Source of the DNA: an uncultured Alphaproteobacteria bacterium
GTDB taxonomy: Bacteria; Pseudomonadota; Alphaproteobacteria; Rhodobacterales; Rhodobacteraceae
DNA length: 40,050 bases
Direction: 5' to 3'
Assembly (NCBI GenBank): GCA_902562285.1
Contig: CACESU010000015.1
Coordinates: 1 to 40,050, forward strand
In this document: positions 29,171 through 36,085 of the stretch, in pieces
Layout: each line of letters begins with the position of its first letter
Numbering within the stretch: position 1 is the first letter of the stretch
The notes under the pieces: generated by a model
What the model was told of the DNA's origin: nothing
Databases searched by the model: none
What the model saw: only the letters and a program-made list of their open reading frames with translations
Made by a program: the position numbers and the translations under genes

Positions 29171-30325
29171 ATTATAGTAGTAAGTTATACTCAAAGTTAT
29201 AAAGAATTACCAACTGGCTTTAGAAAAGTTTTTTACTTACATTGGCCACTGATTTTTCTTGTTCTTGTAGTGGGATTTTTTGGTTTTCTTATGTTGTATT
29301 CTGTTGCAGATGGTGATTACGATAAATGGAGCAAACCTCAATTTGAAAGATTTTTAATTGGTTTTGTTATAATGTTAGTAATGGGATTTATAAACATTGA
29401 CTTCTGGCGCGCCTGCGCTCCTTTTATATATTTTGTTGGCGTTCTTTTGCTTTTGTCAGTATTTTTTTTTGGTGATTATGGAGGAGGTGCAAAAAGGTGG
29501 TTAGAATTTGGTTCATTTAGATTTCAGCCTTCAGAAATAATGAAAGTTGGATTAGTAATGTTTCTTTCTATTTATTATGACTGGCTAAAACCAAAAAATA
29601 CTTCTAAATTATTTTGGGTTATTATTCCTATTATTATAATTTTTTTGCCAACTGCATTAATTATACCACAACCAGATCTAGGTACCGGAATTATAATCGC
29701 TATGACTGGAGTAACTATGATGTTTGCAGCGGGTGTTCACTACTTTTATTTTTTGATAATAGTTTTATTAATTCCAGCATTTTTAACTCTTTTATTTTAT
29801 AGTAGAGATACATCTTGGCAATTAGTTACTGACTATCAGTTTAATAGGATTGATGCCTTTTTAAATCCCGGTAAAGATCCACTTGGGGTTGGTTATCAAA
29901 TTACACAGTCAAAAATTGCACTAGGATCTGGGGGATTAGAAGGAAAGGGATTTATGCAAGGGAGCCAAAGTCAGTTAGATTTTTTACCTTACAAACATAC
30001 TGATTTTATTTTTACTACTATCGCAGAAGAATTCGGGTTTTTTGGGGGTGTTGGATTGCTTTTAATATATTCAACTATTCTTATTTTTTGCTTATTTTCA
30101 GCATTTAAAAATAGGAATAGATTTGGTAGTTTATTAACTATTGGTCTTTCTACAATTTTTTTCTCTTATTTTTTTGTAAATATAGCTGCTGTAACTGGCA
30201 TGGCTCCAGTAACTGGGGTTCCACTTCCCTTAATTTCATATGGTGGATCAGCAATGCTTGTAGTGTTAGGAACTTTCGGTTTAATTCAAAGCTCTCATGT
30301 ACACCGTTTATTAAAAAAAGATTAA
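29171..30325 (+). CDS. rodA: RodA peptidoglycan glycosyltransferase (start codon noncanonical)
   Basis: SEDS-family polymerase of the elongasome, partner of PBP2. PSEIMKVGLVMFLSIYYDWL, QPDLGTGIIIAMTGV, GKDPLGVGYQITQSKIALGSGGLEGKG and TGMAPVTGVPLPLISYGGSAM are the diagnostic blocks. The first ordinary start in frame is GTG 29270, giving 351 residues, but that begins inside the first membrane helix. The frame is open upstream, and residues encoded at 29222-29270 (RKVFYLHWPLIFLVLVV) read as the normal RodA N-terminus and first helix. AAAGGA (29160-29165) sits five bases before ATT 29171 and eight before ATA 29174. I therefore place the start at ATT 29171 (384 residues); the exact codon is an inference. 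It follows mrdA by 12 bases. Confidence 0.9.
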   Translation: MIVVSYTQSYKELPTGFRKVFYLHWPLIFLVLVVGFFGFLMLYSVADGDYDKWSKPQFERFLIGFVIMLVMGFINIDFWRACAPFIYFVGVLLLLSVFFFGDYGGGAKRWLEFGSFRFQPSEIMKVGLVMFLSIYYDWLKPKNTSKLFWVIIPIIIIFLPTALIIPQPDLGTGIIIAMTGVTMMFAAGVHYFYFLIIVLLIPAFLTLLFYSRDTSWQLVTDYQFNRIDAFLNPGKDPLGVGYQITQSKIALGSGGLEGKGFMQGSQSQLDFLPYKHTDFIFTTIAEEFGFFGGVGLLLIYSTILIFCLFSAFKNRNRFGSLLTIGLSTIFFSYFFVNIAAVTGMAPVTGVPLPLISYGGSAMLVVLGTFGLIQSSHVHRLLKKD

Positions 30326-30326
30326 A

Positions 30327-31277
30327 ATGAAAATTCTATTTATGTCAGACTTATTACCGTATTACAAAGAAATTTTAACAAAAGAGTTAGTAAAAAAAGG
30401 TGTCAAAAATTTTGAAATATCTAGTAACTGTGATAACCCTAATGAAGATGTTAAATTTATAATTTACTCACCAGTAATCAGAAATGGAGAAAAATTGAAT
30501 AGAGATTTTTCTCCATTTAAAAATTTAAAAGCAGTATTAAGTCTTTATGCTGGTATCGAAGATTTAATTGAAAATAAAACTTTAAAATGTCCTTTGATTA
30601 AAATGATAGATAAGAATGGATTAACAAACAGTATGATTGAATGGTGCCTAGCTCATACACTAAGATTACACCTGGGACTTGATAAACACATTCTAGGCCA
30701 AGATGGCATTTGGCGACATAAAATTAAACCTCCAATTGCTAGAGATAGATCAGTAGGTATTCTAGGTTTAGGCGAACTTGGAAAACCTGTAGCTTTATTT
30801 CTGAAAAAAATTGGATTTAAGATTTTTGGGTGGAGTAGGACTATAAAAAATATTGAAGGTATCAAATGTTTTTTTGGGTCTAATGGACTAACAGAAGTCC
30901 TTAAACAATCTGAAATCTTAATTTTGCTATTACCACTAAGTAAAGATACAAGATTTATTTTAAACGATTATAACCTTTCACTATTACCAAAAGGATCTCA
31001 AATTATAAATGCTGGTAGAGGTCAATTAATTGATGATATTGCTCTTATTAAAAAATTAAGATCTGGTCATATTTTAAATGCGACCTTAGATGTTTTTCAA
31101 CAAGAACCATTGCCAAAAGAACATCCTTATTGGGTTCTTCCAAATGTCACAGTTACTCCACACATAGCTGCTGATACGCCAGTTGAAAGCTCATCCAAAG
31201 TTCTAGCTAGAAACATTAAATTTTTACTTGAAGGTAAAATGCCAAATGGCTTGGTTGAATTCAAAAGGGGTTACTGA
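30327..31277 (+). CDS. D-2-hydroxyacid dehydrogenase, glyoxylate/hydroxypyruvate reductase A-like
   Basis: 316 residues. NAD(P) binding is by GILGLGELGKPVA (144-156), and the catalytic triad is Arg231 (NAGRGQLI), Glu260 (QQEPLP) and His279 (TVTPHIAADTP). The compact N-terminal half and YAGIEDL, MIEWCLAH and KEHPYWVLPNV resemble the GhrA subgroup, which reduces glyoxylate and hydroxypyruvate. The exact substrate is not certain. It begins one base after the rodA stop, so it is cotranscribed with the cell-shape operon; I see no functional link to wall synthesis and read it as a passenger. Confidence 0.87.
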   Translation: MKILFMSDLLPYYKEILTKELVKKGVKNFEISSNCDNPNEDVKFIIYSPVIRNGEKLNRDFSPFKNLKAVLSLYAGIEDLIENKTLKCPLIKMIDKNGLTNSMIEWCLAHTLRLHLGLDKHILGQDGIWRHKIKPPIARDRSVGILGLGELGKPVALFLKKIGFKIFGWSRTIKNIEGIKCFFGSNGLTEVLKQSEILILLLPLSKDTRFILNDYNLSLLPKGSQIINAGRGQLIDDIALIKKLRSGHILNATLDVFQQEPLPKEHPYWVLPNVTVTPHIAADTPVESSSKVLARNIKFLLEGKMPNGLVEFKRGY

Positions 31278-31396
31278 TTAAAAATGCTTTAATAAAACTA
31301 AGAAATTTTATTTTATAATATAAAAATTTTTTAAATTATCTTGTATTATTTAAAATAAAGTTTTATTAAAAAAATGAAATTATTCAAAGGTTTCTC

Positions 31397-32656
31397 ATGA
31401 AAAAAGCTTTAAATTTTCTTACAGAATATTCTCTTTTGTTAATTATAGGTGCATTAATTGCCCTTATATGGGCAAATATTGATTATGAAAGTTACCATCA
31501 TTTTGTAGAGTATCCAATATGGGATCATGGATTTATAGGACATGGTCATTATGATGATAAAGGTAATTTTCATCGTACACTAACTCTTCATTATCTTGTT
31601 AATGATTTACTTATGGCTTTCTTTTTTGCAGTCGCTGGCAAAGAGGTTTGGGAAGCTGTTGCTCTTAAGTCTGGTCCATTAAGGGGGAAAAAAGCACTTA
31701 CCCCTTTAGTAGCTACTTCTGGTGGAATGTTTGGCCCAATTGCTGTTTATCTTGGTTTAGCTTATTTCATGGGTTCAGATACCTATACTGCAGTAGCAAA
31801 TGGCTGGGCTATTCCTACCGCTACTGACATTGCATTTTCATATCTTATTGGCAGAATTATTTTTGGGGCAGGACATCCAGCTGTAAGGTTCCTTTTACTC
31901 TTAGCAATTGCAGATGATGCTGCTGGATTAATTATTTTAGCTATATTTTATCCGTCTGGTGAACTACAACCAATCTTTATACTTTATGCAGCGATTGCAG
32001 CATTTCTTGTATACATACTTGCTAATTGGCTACCAAGAAGACTTGATGGAGATGATCCTAAAAACCCCGTTTCTACAAAAGTAAGAAATACTTTTTCATT
32101 TTGGCCATACGCAATTGGAGGAGTTATTACATGGCTTTGTTTCCAAGAGTCTGGGATACACCCTGCTTTGGGCTTGTTATTCATGATCCCTACAATTCCC
32201 CATGCAGAAACTGATTTTGGTTTTTTTGCTAAAGAAGAAAAACAAGAGCATGACTTACTTAATGATATTGAACATGGATTAAAAATACCAGTTGAATTTA
32301 TTTTATTTTTCTTTGGTTTAATGAATGCTGGAGTTGCTTTTTCAGCTATTGGTGACGCTACTTGGTTAGTATTAGCAGGTCTTTTTATAGGTAAACCTTT
32401 TGGAATCTTTATTTGTGGTTGGATAGCTGCAAAACCCCTAAATTTTGGAATGCCTGAGGGTATGACTTATGCTGATATATTTGTTTTAGGAATGGTTGCT
32501 GGTATTGGATTTACAGTTTCATTATTTGTAGCTTCGGTTGCATTTGATCCTGGGGCAGTTCAAGACGCTGCTAAAATGGGAGCGCTACTAAGTTTTGCAG
32601 CTGCAATTATTTCCATAATCCTAGGAGTTTTATTTAAGATAAAGAAAGTACATTGA
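31397..32656 (+). CDS. nhaA: Na+/H+ antiporter NhaA
   Basis: 419 residues, about 30 longer than the E. coli protein, with twelve hydrophobic segments. The ion-binding aspartates are Asp173-Asp174 (AIADDAAGLIIL, the E. coli 163/164 pair), and Asp144 in IPTATDIAFS matches E. coli Asp133. GKPFGIFICGWIAAK and GMVAGIGFTVSLFVASVAF are typical. A hydrophilic, histidine-rich insertion (about residues 38-65, with GHGHYDDKGNFH) lies between helix 1 and helix 2, facing the periplasm. It exchanges Na+ for H+, as needed in sea water. ATG 31397 is preceded by a usable site (AAAGG, 31387-31391). Confidence 0.93.
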   Translation: MKKALNFLTEYSLLLIIGALIALIWANIDYESYHHFVEYPIWDHGFIGHGHYDDKGNFHRTLTLHYLVNDLLMAFFFAVAGKEVWEAVALKSGPLRGKKALTPLVATSGGMFGPIAVYLGLAYFMGSDTYTAVANGWAIPTATDIAFSYLIGRIIFGAGHPAVRFLLLLAIADDAAGLIILAIFYPSGELQPIFILYAAIAAFLVYILANWLPRRLDGDDPKNPVSTKVRNTFSFWPYAIGGVITWLCFQESGIHPALGLLFMIPTIPHAETDFGFFAKEEKQEHDLLNDIEHGLKIPVEFILFFFGLMNAGVAFSAIGDATWLVLAGLFIGKPFGIFICGWIAAKPLNFGMPEGMTYADIFVLGMVAGIGFTVSLFVASVAFDPGAVQDAAKMGALLSFAAAIISIILGVLFKIKKVH

Positions 32657-32676
32657 TTAAAATTAATTTAATAGTG

Positions 32677-32813
32677 GAGCCAGCTTAACAGGGGTACTTG
32701 TTTAACTGGCTCAAGAGGGTTACGATACCAGATTTACTCTAATCTGGACGGGCTTATTAAGGAGCCAACCTCAATAGGTACTGCAATAAACAAGCCAAAA
32801 ATTAAAATTTTTT
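32677..32813 (+). ncRNA. Possible structured RNA downstream of nhaA
   Basis: This gene-free segment can fold compactly. Helix 1: GAGCCAG (32677-32683) with CTGGCTC (32706-32712), extended by TTAACA/TGTTTAA. Helix 2: CCAGATT (32728-32734) with AATCTGG (32741-32747). Helix 3: GGC-TTATT (32751-32758) with AATAA-(ACAA)-GCC (32785-32796). In addition GAGG(G)TT (32715-32721) can pair with AACCTC (32767-32772), which would cross helix 3 as a pseudoknot. An A-rich/T-rich arm and six T (32808-32813) could end it. It may be a small RNA or the 3' end of the nhaA mRNA. I do not recognise it as tmRNA, 6S, SRP RNA, RNase P RNA or a known riboswitch. Confidence 0.35.
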
Positions 32814-33003
32814 AGTTGTTATGATATATAGATATTCTAATTGGTCTGTTAATTGCAAAATAATTGTTGATAAAGAGTTGGAAGATTAAAGTGTATTATG
32901 CCTTCACATCTCCTATCGATCGAGCCAGTGAAAAAATCACTGGCTCACCAAATAGAAGTAATTTTACTTATTTAATTAGTATCTGATTAATTTGGTGTTA
33001 TCT
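32814..33003. other. Gene-free stretch with a perfect hairpin
   Basis: No supported gene. Two short ATG frames (22 and 25 residues) lack ribosome sites and are not called. The only clear structure is the ten-base-pair hairpin at 32922-32946, listed separately. Confidence 0.4.
32922..32946. repeat. Perfect 10-bp inverted repeat (GAGCCAGTGA hairpin)
   Basis: GAGCCAGTGA and TCACTGGCTC are exact complements around five A residues. The T-poor sequence after it argues against an intrinsic terminator on the plus strand. The outer seven bases, GAGCCAG/CTGGCTC, are identical to the outer stem of the helix at 32677-32712, so the two may be related hairpins, or protein-binding or mRNA-stabilising elements. 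Confidence 0.6.
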
Positions 33004-33135
33004 ATGAAAAAATCTCAACTGCCAAGTAAAATATGTGTTGTATGCAAAAGACCATTTAATTGGAGAAAAAAATGGTGGAGAGTTTGGAATGAAGTAAAAT
33101 TTTGTTCCAATGCTTGTAAAAAAAACAAAAAATAG
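33004..33135 (+). CDS. DUF2256 family small zinc-ribbon protein
   Basis: 43 residues, read directly from the DNA. It has the complete DUF2256 pattern: LPSKICVVCKRPFNWRKKWWRVWNEVKFCSNACKK (split here only for reading, residues 6-40), with Cys11-x2-Cys14 and Cys34-x3-Cys38 as probable zinc ligands and the invariant R-P-F-x-W-R-K-K-W core. The family is of unknown function, widespread in cyanobacteria and proteobacteria, and always this short, so the gene is complete. It is followed by a strong terminator at 33244. Confidence 0.87.
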   Translation: MKKSQLPSKICVVCKRPFNWRKKWWRVWNEVKFCSNACKKNKK

Positions 33136-33243
33136 TACACTTGCGCCAAAATGTCACCATTTTTTTGATTGTAATATTTTTAAACTTTATCTATCAATTT
33201 ACTTCTTAGTGTACACGTTTGTGTTATACTTCCTCCCTATACT

Positions 33244-33274
33244 GGGCTACAAAAAGTAGCCCCCTTTTTTTTTT
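33244..33274 (+). terminator. Intrinsic terminator
   Basis: GGGCTAC (33244-33250), loop AAAAA, GTAGCCC (33256-33262), then CC and ten T (33265-33274). The stem is perfect and GC-rich in an AT-rich region. It probably ends the DUF2256 transcript. It lies only 29 bases before the next gene, so it could also act as an attenuator if a promoter lies between 33136 and 33240, where TATACT occurs twice. Confidence 0.88.
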
Positions 33275-33303
33275 ACCTTGAATTTTTATCATAGTAAGGA
33301 TTT

Positions 33304-34083
33304 ATGCATTTCATTAATATATTTGATCTTTCAAAATACAAAACAAAAGTGATTGCTGTTTTTTATGGCATTGTTTGTCATATTACTTTTGCTGCGTCTG
33401 GAATAGCTATGCTTTGGGTATTATACAATGGATTTACGGTATCTTTAGGCTCTATAAGATATCCATTAAGCATTATTCTTAATTTTTTATTATTAATACA
33501 GTTTCCAGTTTTACATTCTTTTTTACTTTCAAATAATGGAAGAAAGATTCTCAGATTATTTTCCCCAAAAAATTATGCCAAAACTTTAGAAACCACTGTT
33601 TATGCTACAATTGCATCTATTCAATTATTGTTATTATTTTTATTATGGACACCGAGTCATATTATTATTTACGATCTCAACTATCCATATAATATTTTGA
33701 ACTTTTTATTATTTATCCTAGGTTGGGTTCTTTTGAGTATATCCTCATTTCAAGCAGGTTATAAAGTACAGACAGGTTCATTAGGATGGACTTCAATGTT
33801 TTTATCAAAAAAACCAAAATTTCCTCCCATGCCTACAAATGGTTTATTTAAATTAATAAGACAACCTATTTATCTTTCATTTTGCATAGTATTATGGTCT
33901 CCTCCAACTATGACTTTGGATTTATTTTTTGTAGCTTTTATTTATAGTTTTTATTGCTATTTTTCTCCTTTTTTAAAAGAAAAAAGATTCACCAAAATTT
34001 ATGGCGAATCATTCTTAGTATATAAAAAAAACACACCATATTTTTTCCCTTCTCATATTTTTGATTTTACAAAAAAAAAATAA
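33304..34083 (+). CDS. Integral-membrane methyltransferase of the isoprenylcysteine/phospholipid N-methyltransferase type
   Basis: 259 residues with five to six hydrophobic segments. The C-terminal third has the ICMT/PEMT-like signature: NGLFKLIRQPIYLSFCIVLW (180-199, the R-x-P-x-Y S-adenosylmethionine motif) and FLKEKRFTKIYGESFLVYKKNTPYFFP, where the E-R-x-x-x-x-x-G-x-x-F-x-x-Y block is diagnostic. The N-terminal half resembles the related MddA/NnrU-type membrane proteins. MddA methylates methanethiol to dimethyl sulphide, a plausible activity in a marine bacterium, but the substrate here is unknown. The ribosome site AAGGA (33296-33300) is close but clear. It lies directly after the terminator at 33244-33274. 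Confidence 0.65.
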   Translation: MHFINIFDLSKYKTKVIAVFYGIVCHITFAASGIAMLWVLYNGFTVSLGSIRYPLSIILNFLLLIQFPVLHSFLLSNNGRKILRLFSPKNYAKTLETTVYATIASIQLLLLFLLWTPSHIIIYDLNYPYNILNFLLFILGWVLLSISSFQAGYKVQTGSLGWTSMFLSKKPKFPPMPTNGLFKLIRQPIYLSFCIVLWSPPTMTLDLFFVAFIYSFYCYFSPFLKEKRFTKIYGESFLVYKKNTPYFFPSHIFDFTKKK

Positions 34084-34222
34084 CTATAACTTTAATAGAA
34101 ATTTTTTAAAATCATAAATAATTTCAAATCCATTTACTTTATAATTCAATTTTAAAGTTTAATATATAAGAATGGAAATGTCCCAAGACATTGTTGTAAT
34201 AGTTTAGTTAAGGATTCAAATT

Positions 34223-34489
34223 TTGAGCAAAAATATTTCTATTGATCAATTAAAATTAGAACTCAAAAATACATTTAGTTATTTAAATTTTAGGCATGGT
34301 CAGCTTGAATTTATTCAGAAAATTTTAGTTAGAGAAAACATTCTCGCCATTTTGCCAACTGGTGGTGGTAAATCTTTATTCTATAAATTACCTGCTACTA
34401 TTTCTAAACTGCCAACCATTAAAGTTTCTCCATTAGTTTCTTTAACCTATGATAAGGGGAAAGGATTAAAAACGGTGTTGAAGTTGTAA
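34223..34489 (+). pseudogene. Truncated recQ-like helicase, N-terminal fragment
   Basis: 88 residues from TTG 34223 with AAGGA upstream (34210-34214). Residues 10-76 match the start of RecQ: LKNTFSYLNFRHGQLEFIQKIL (Q-motif region) and ILAILPTGGGKSLFYKLPA (Walker A TGGGKS, 46-51), then VSPLVSLTYD, the RecQ 'ISPLISLMxDQ' block. After residue 77 similarity ends abruptly and the frame stops 11 codons later. A full RecQ needs about 500 more residues and none of its later motifs (DEAH, helicase C) occur downstream in any frame I read. This is a sharply truncated remnant; whether the fragment is expressed is unknown. Confidence 0.75.
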
Positions 34490-35166
34490 TATTTCATTCT
34501 TAATTTTGCTGGCAATACTATGCCTTGGATCCTTGTGTAGAAAGTCGTATTCACTAGTTCAATCCAAACACTTTTTGAGTCAATTAGATGCATATCGTAA
34601 AAGTAGAATATTTCAAAACAATCGCTTGATTTAAATAAATTCATTAGTGAAAAATAGAAATTGCCTTTACTCTATAAAAAAGGCGATCAACAGTATCAAC
34701 TAGTGAAATTTCACCCCAAAAAGACATTTCATAGAAGAAAATAAAAAAAGGATTTGTGAAACCCTTATTTATATGGCTTAAATCAGGTATTTTCCTCATT
34801 GAATAGGGTATCGATTATTCTTTGTACTAGTTAGCTACAGTCTCAGTATTTTCAGAAACCCAATAAAAAAGGGGTTAAGTGTTTGCTTCAGTTTCATTGT
34901 TCTCAGTAATAACCTATGGTTTATCTAAAATTCTCCACCACTTTTCCACCACCTTGTATCTTCTCAAGAGAATCTACCATCTTCTTATCATGCTTGTGAA
35001 AGAAATGAGTTTAAATTACATTATAATTGCTTTTGATCAATATCATAATATTTTGCTTACTTTTTATGTATTAATTTAAAGATAAATATTTACTCTTATT
35101 TTAAAAATTTATTTACATAAAATCATATTTTTGTAATCTTTGTATTAATATATTTTATGGAATTGC
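34490..35166. other. 677-bp gene-poor stretch after the recQ remnant
   Basis: No supported gene on either strand. Short open frames exist (for example a 65-codon one on the minus strand at 34447-34644) but show no recognisable domain or ribosome site. Visible items are a near-tandem CCACCACTTTT/CCACCACCTTG pair around 34936-34957, a 15-base segment at about 34904 that differs at two positions from the repeat near 38264, and the FNR-like box at 35033. It looks like decayed or rearranged DNA ending in the promoter of the PNPOx gene. Confidence 0.5.
35033..35046. promoter_or_regulatory. FNR/FixK-like box upstream of the PNPOx-cyclase genes
   Basis: TTGAT-CAAT-ATCAT matches the FNR/FixK consensus TTGAT-N4-ATCAA at nine of ten defined positions. 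It lies 120 bases before the start of the first PNPOx-like gene. FNR-family regulators control oxygen- or redox-responsive genes. A match in AT-rich DNA can be chance, so confidence is modest. Confidence 0.35.
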
Positions 35167-35622
35167 ATGGTACCACTAATTACATTAAATGCTTTGAGTT
35201 CTGGATTAGGTCATTTCGGTGTAGCCCTCAATTATACTTATATAAGACATATTGATACATATGGGGCTATATTAAACGATGCAAAAACAAATATAACATG
35301 TTTTGTTCGATCTTCTGAAAGCTCAGATGTTTTAGAAATTCTAAAAAAATCTACTAAAATAAGTTACTATGTTGGTATGATAACTCATGAGGCATATAAT
35401 TTTAAAGGAGAATTTCAAGAAATATTTAATTTAGATAGTGATGCTTTAGACATATCAAAAAATTATAGAAATAATCTAATAGATGTCTTGTCAGGACTTG
35501 GGCTAGATAAAGAAGCTGTTGGAAGAAGATATAAAGACGCTCCTGATCAAGGAATTAACTTTAAGGTAAATAAAGTATTTATACAAACTCCAGGACCTGA
35601 TGCAGGAAAAATTATAAAATAA
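35167..35622 (+). CDS. PNPOx-like flavin-binding split-barrel protein (first of two)
   Basis: 151 residues. The region ILNDAKTNITCFVRSSESSDVLEILKKSTKISYYVGMITHEAYNFKGEF resembles the beta-barrel core of pyridoxamine-5'-phosphate-oxidase-like proteins, and the C-terminal VNKVFIQTPGPDAGK matches a 'QTPGPxAG' tail that I associate with one uncharacterised subgroup. The N-terminus (ITLNALSSGLGHFGV) is not the usual 'LATVDxDGxP' strand, so this member may be divergent. Members of this fold bind FMN, F420 or haem; the ligand here is unknown. The stop is followed 13 bases later by a second PNPOx-like gene. ATG 35167 is the only usual start before an in-frame stop. Confidence 0.55.
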   Translation: MVPLITLNALSSGLGHFGVALNYTYIRHIDTYGAILNDAKTNITCFVRSSESSDVLEILKKSTKISYYVGMITHEAYNFKGEFQEIFNLDSDALDISKNYRNNLIDVLSGLGLDKEAVGRRYKDAPDQGINFKVNKVFIQTPGPDAGKIIK

Positions 35623-35634
35623 TGTGACTTGACA

Positions 35635-36018
35635 ATGATAAAAGATGAACATTTACCAGCAATGCAAGGCATGTTTCCAAGTTGGATAACTAGTTGTTCT
35701 AAAGACGGAGAACCAAATACTACTGTGATTTCACAAATTTGGTATGTTGACAAAAATCATGTGGCCCTGTCTTTTCAATTTTTTAATAAAACAAAGAAAA
35801 ATATATTATTTAATCCATTTGCTTATGCTACTATAACTGACCCATCTAATATGAAGCAATATAACCTAGAACTGCAATTTGATCATTCAGAAACAGAAGG
35901 TGAATTATTTGATGAAATGGATATGAAATTGCAAGCAATTGCATCAATGACTGGAATGACTGGTATTTTTGAACTCCAAGCAGCAGATGTATATAAAGTT
36001 TTATCAATTAGTAATTAG
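35635..36018 (+). CDS. PNPOx-like flavin-binding split-barrel protein (second of two)
   Basis: 128 residues from ATG 35635; TTG 35629 two codons earlier is possible. LPAMQGMFPSWITSCSKDGEPNTTVISQIWYVDKNHVALSFQFFNKTKKNI is a recognisable PNPOx-like core: strand, 'DGxPN' turn, 'S-Q-I-W-Y-V-D' and 'F-F-N-K-T-x-K-N' which contacts flavin phosphate in this fold. FNPFAYATITDPSNMKQYNLELQF continues the barrel. It lies between another PNPOx-like gene and the GAF-adenylate cyclase gene (67 bases downstream), so a redox- or ligand-sensing role is suggested by context only. An ATTAGAA/TTCTAAT hairpin (36014-36037) lies in the gap to the cyclase gene. Confidence 0.7.
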   Translation: MIKDEHLPAMQGMFPSWITSCSKDGEPNTTVISQIWYVDKNHVALSFQFFNKTKKNILFNPFAYATITDPSNMKQYNLELQFDHSETEGELFDEMDMKLQAIASMTGMTGIFELQAADVYKVLSISN

Positions 36019-36085
36019 AAACTTTAAAACTTCTAATAAAATTTTATCAAATTATAAAAAATAAAATGCAGACAAAATATTTTTA

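Noticed and set aside
32821-32975. Two tiny ATG frames (22 and 25 residues) after nhaA
   Set aside because: No Shine-Dalgarno sequence at proper distance, and the second spans the perfect hairpin, which suggests non-coding DNA.
34447-34644. 65-codon open frame on the minus strand in the gene-poor region
   Set aside because: No recognisable domain, no ribosome site, and it overlaps the end of the recQ remnant; more likely chance or part of decayed DNA.
34715-34735. CACCCCAAAAA, the reverse complement of an 11-base part of repeat copy A
   Set aside because: Only the TTTTTGGGGTG core matches and the complementary stem half is missing; too short to call another copy.
34879-35079. 66-codon GTG frame on the plus strand
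   Set aside because: Low-complexity hydrophobic translation without a ribosome site; it also runs through the FNR-like box.
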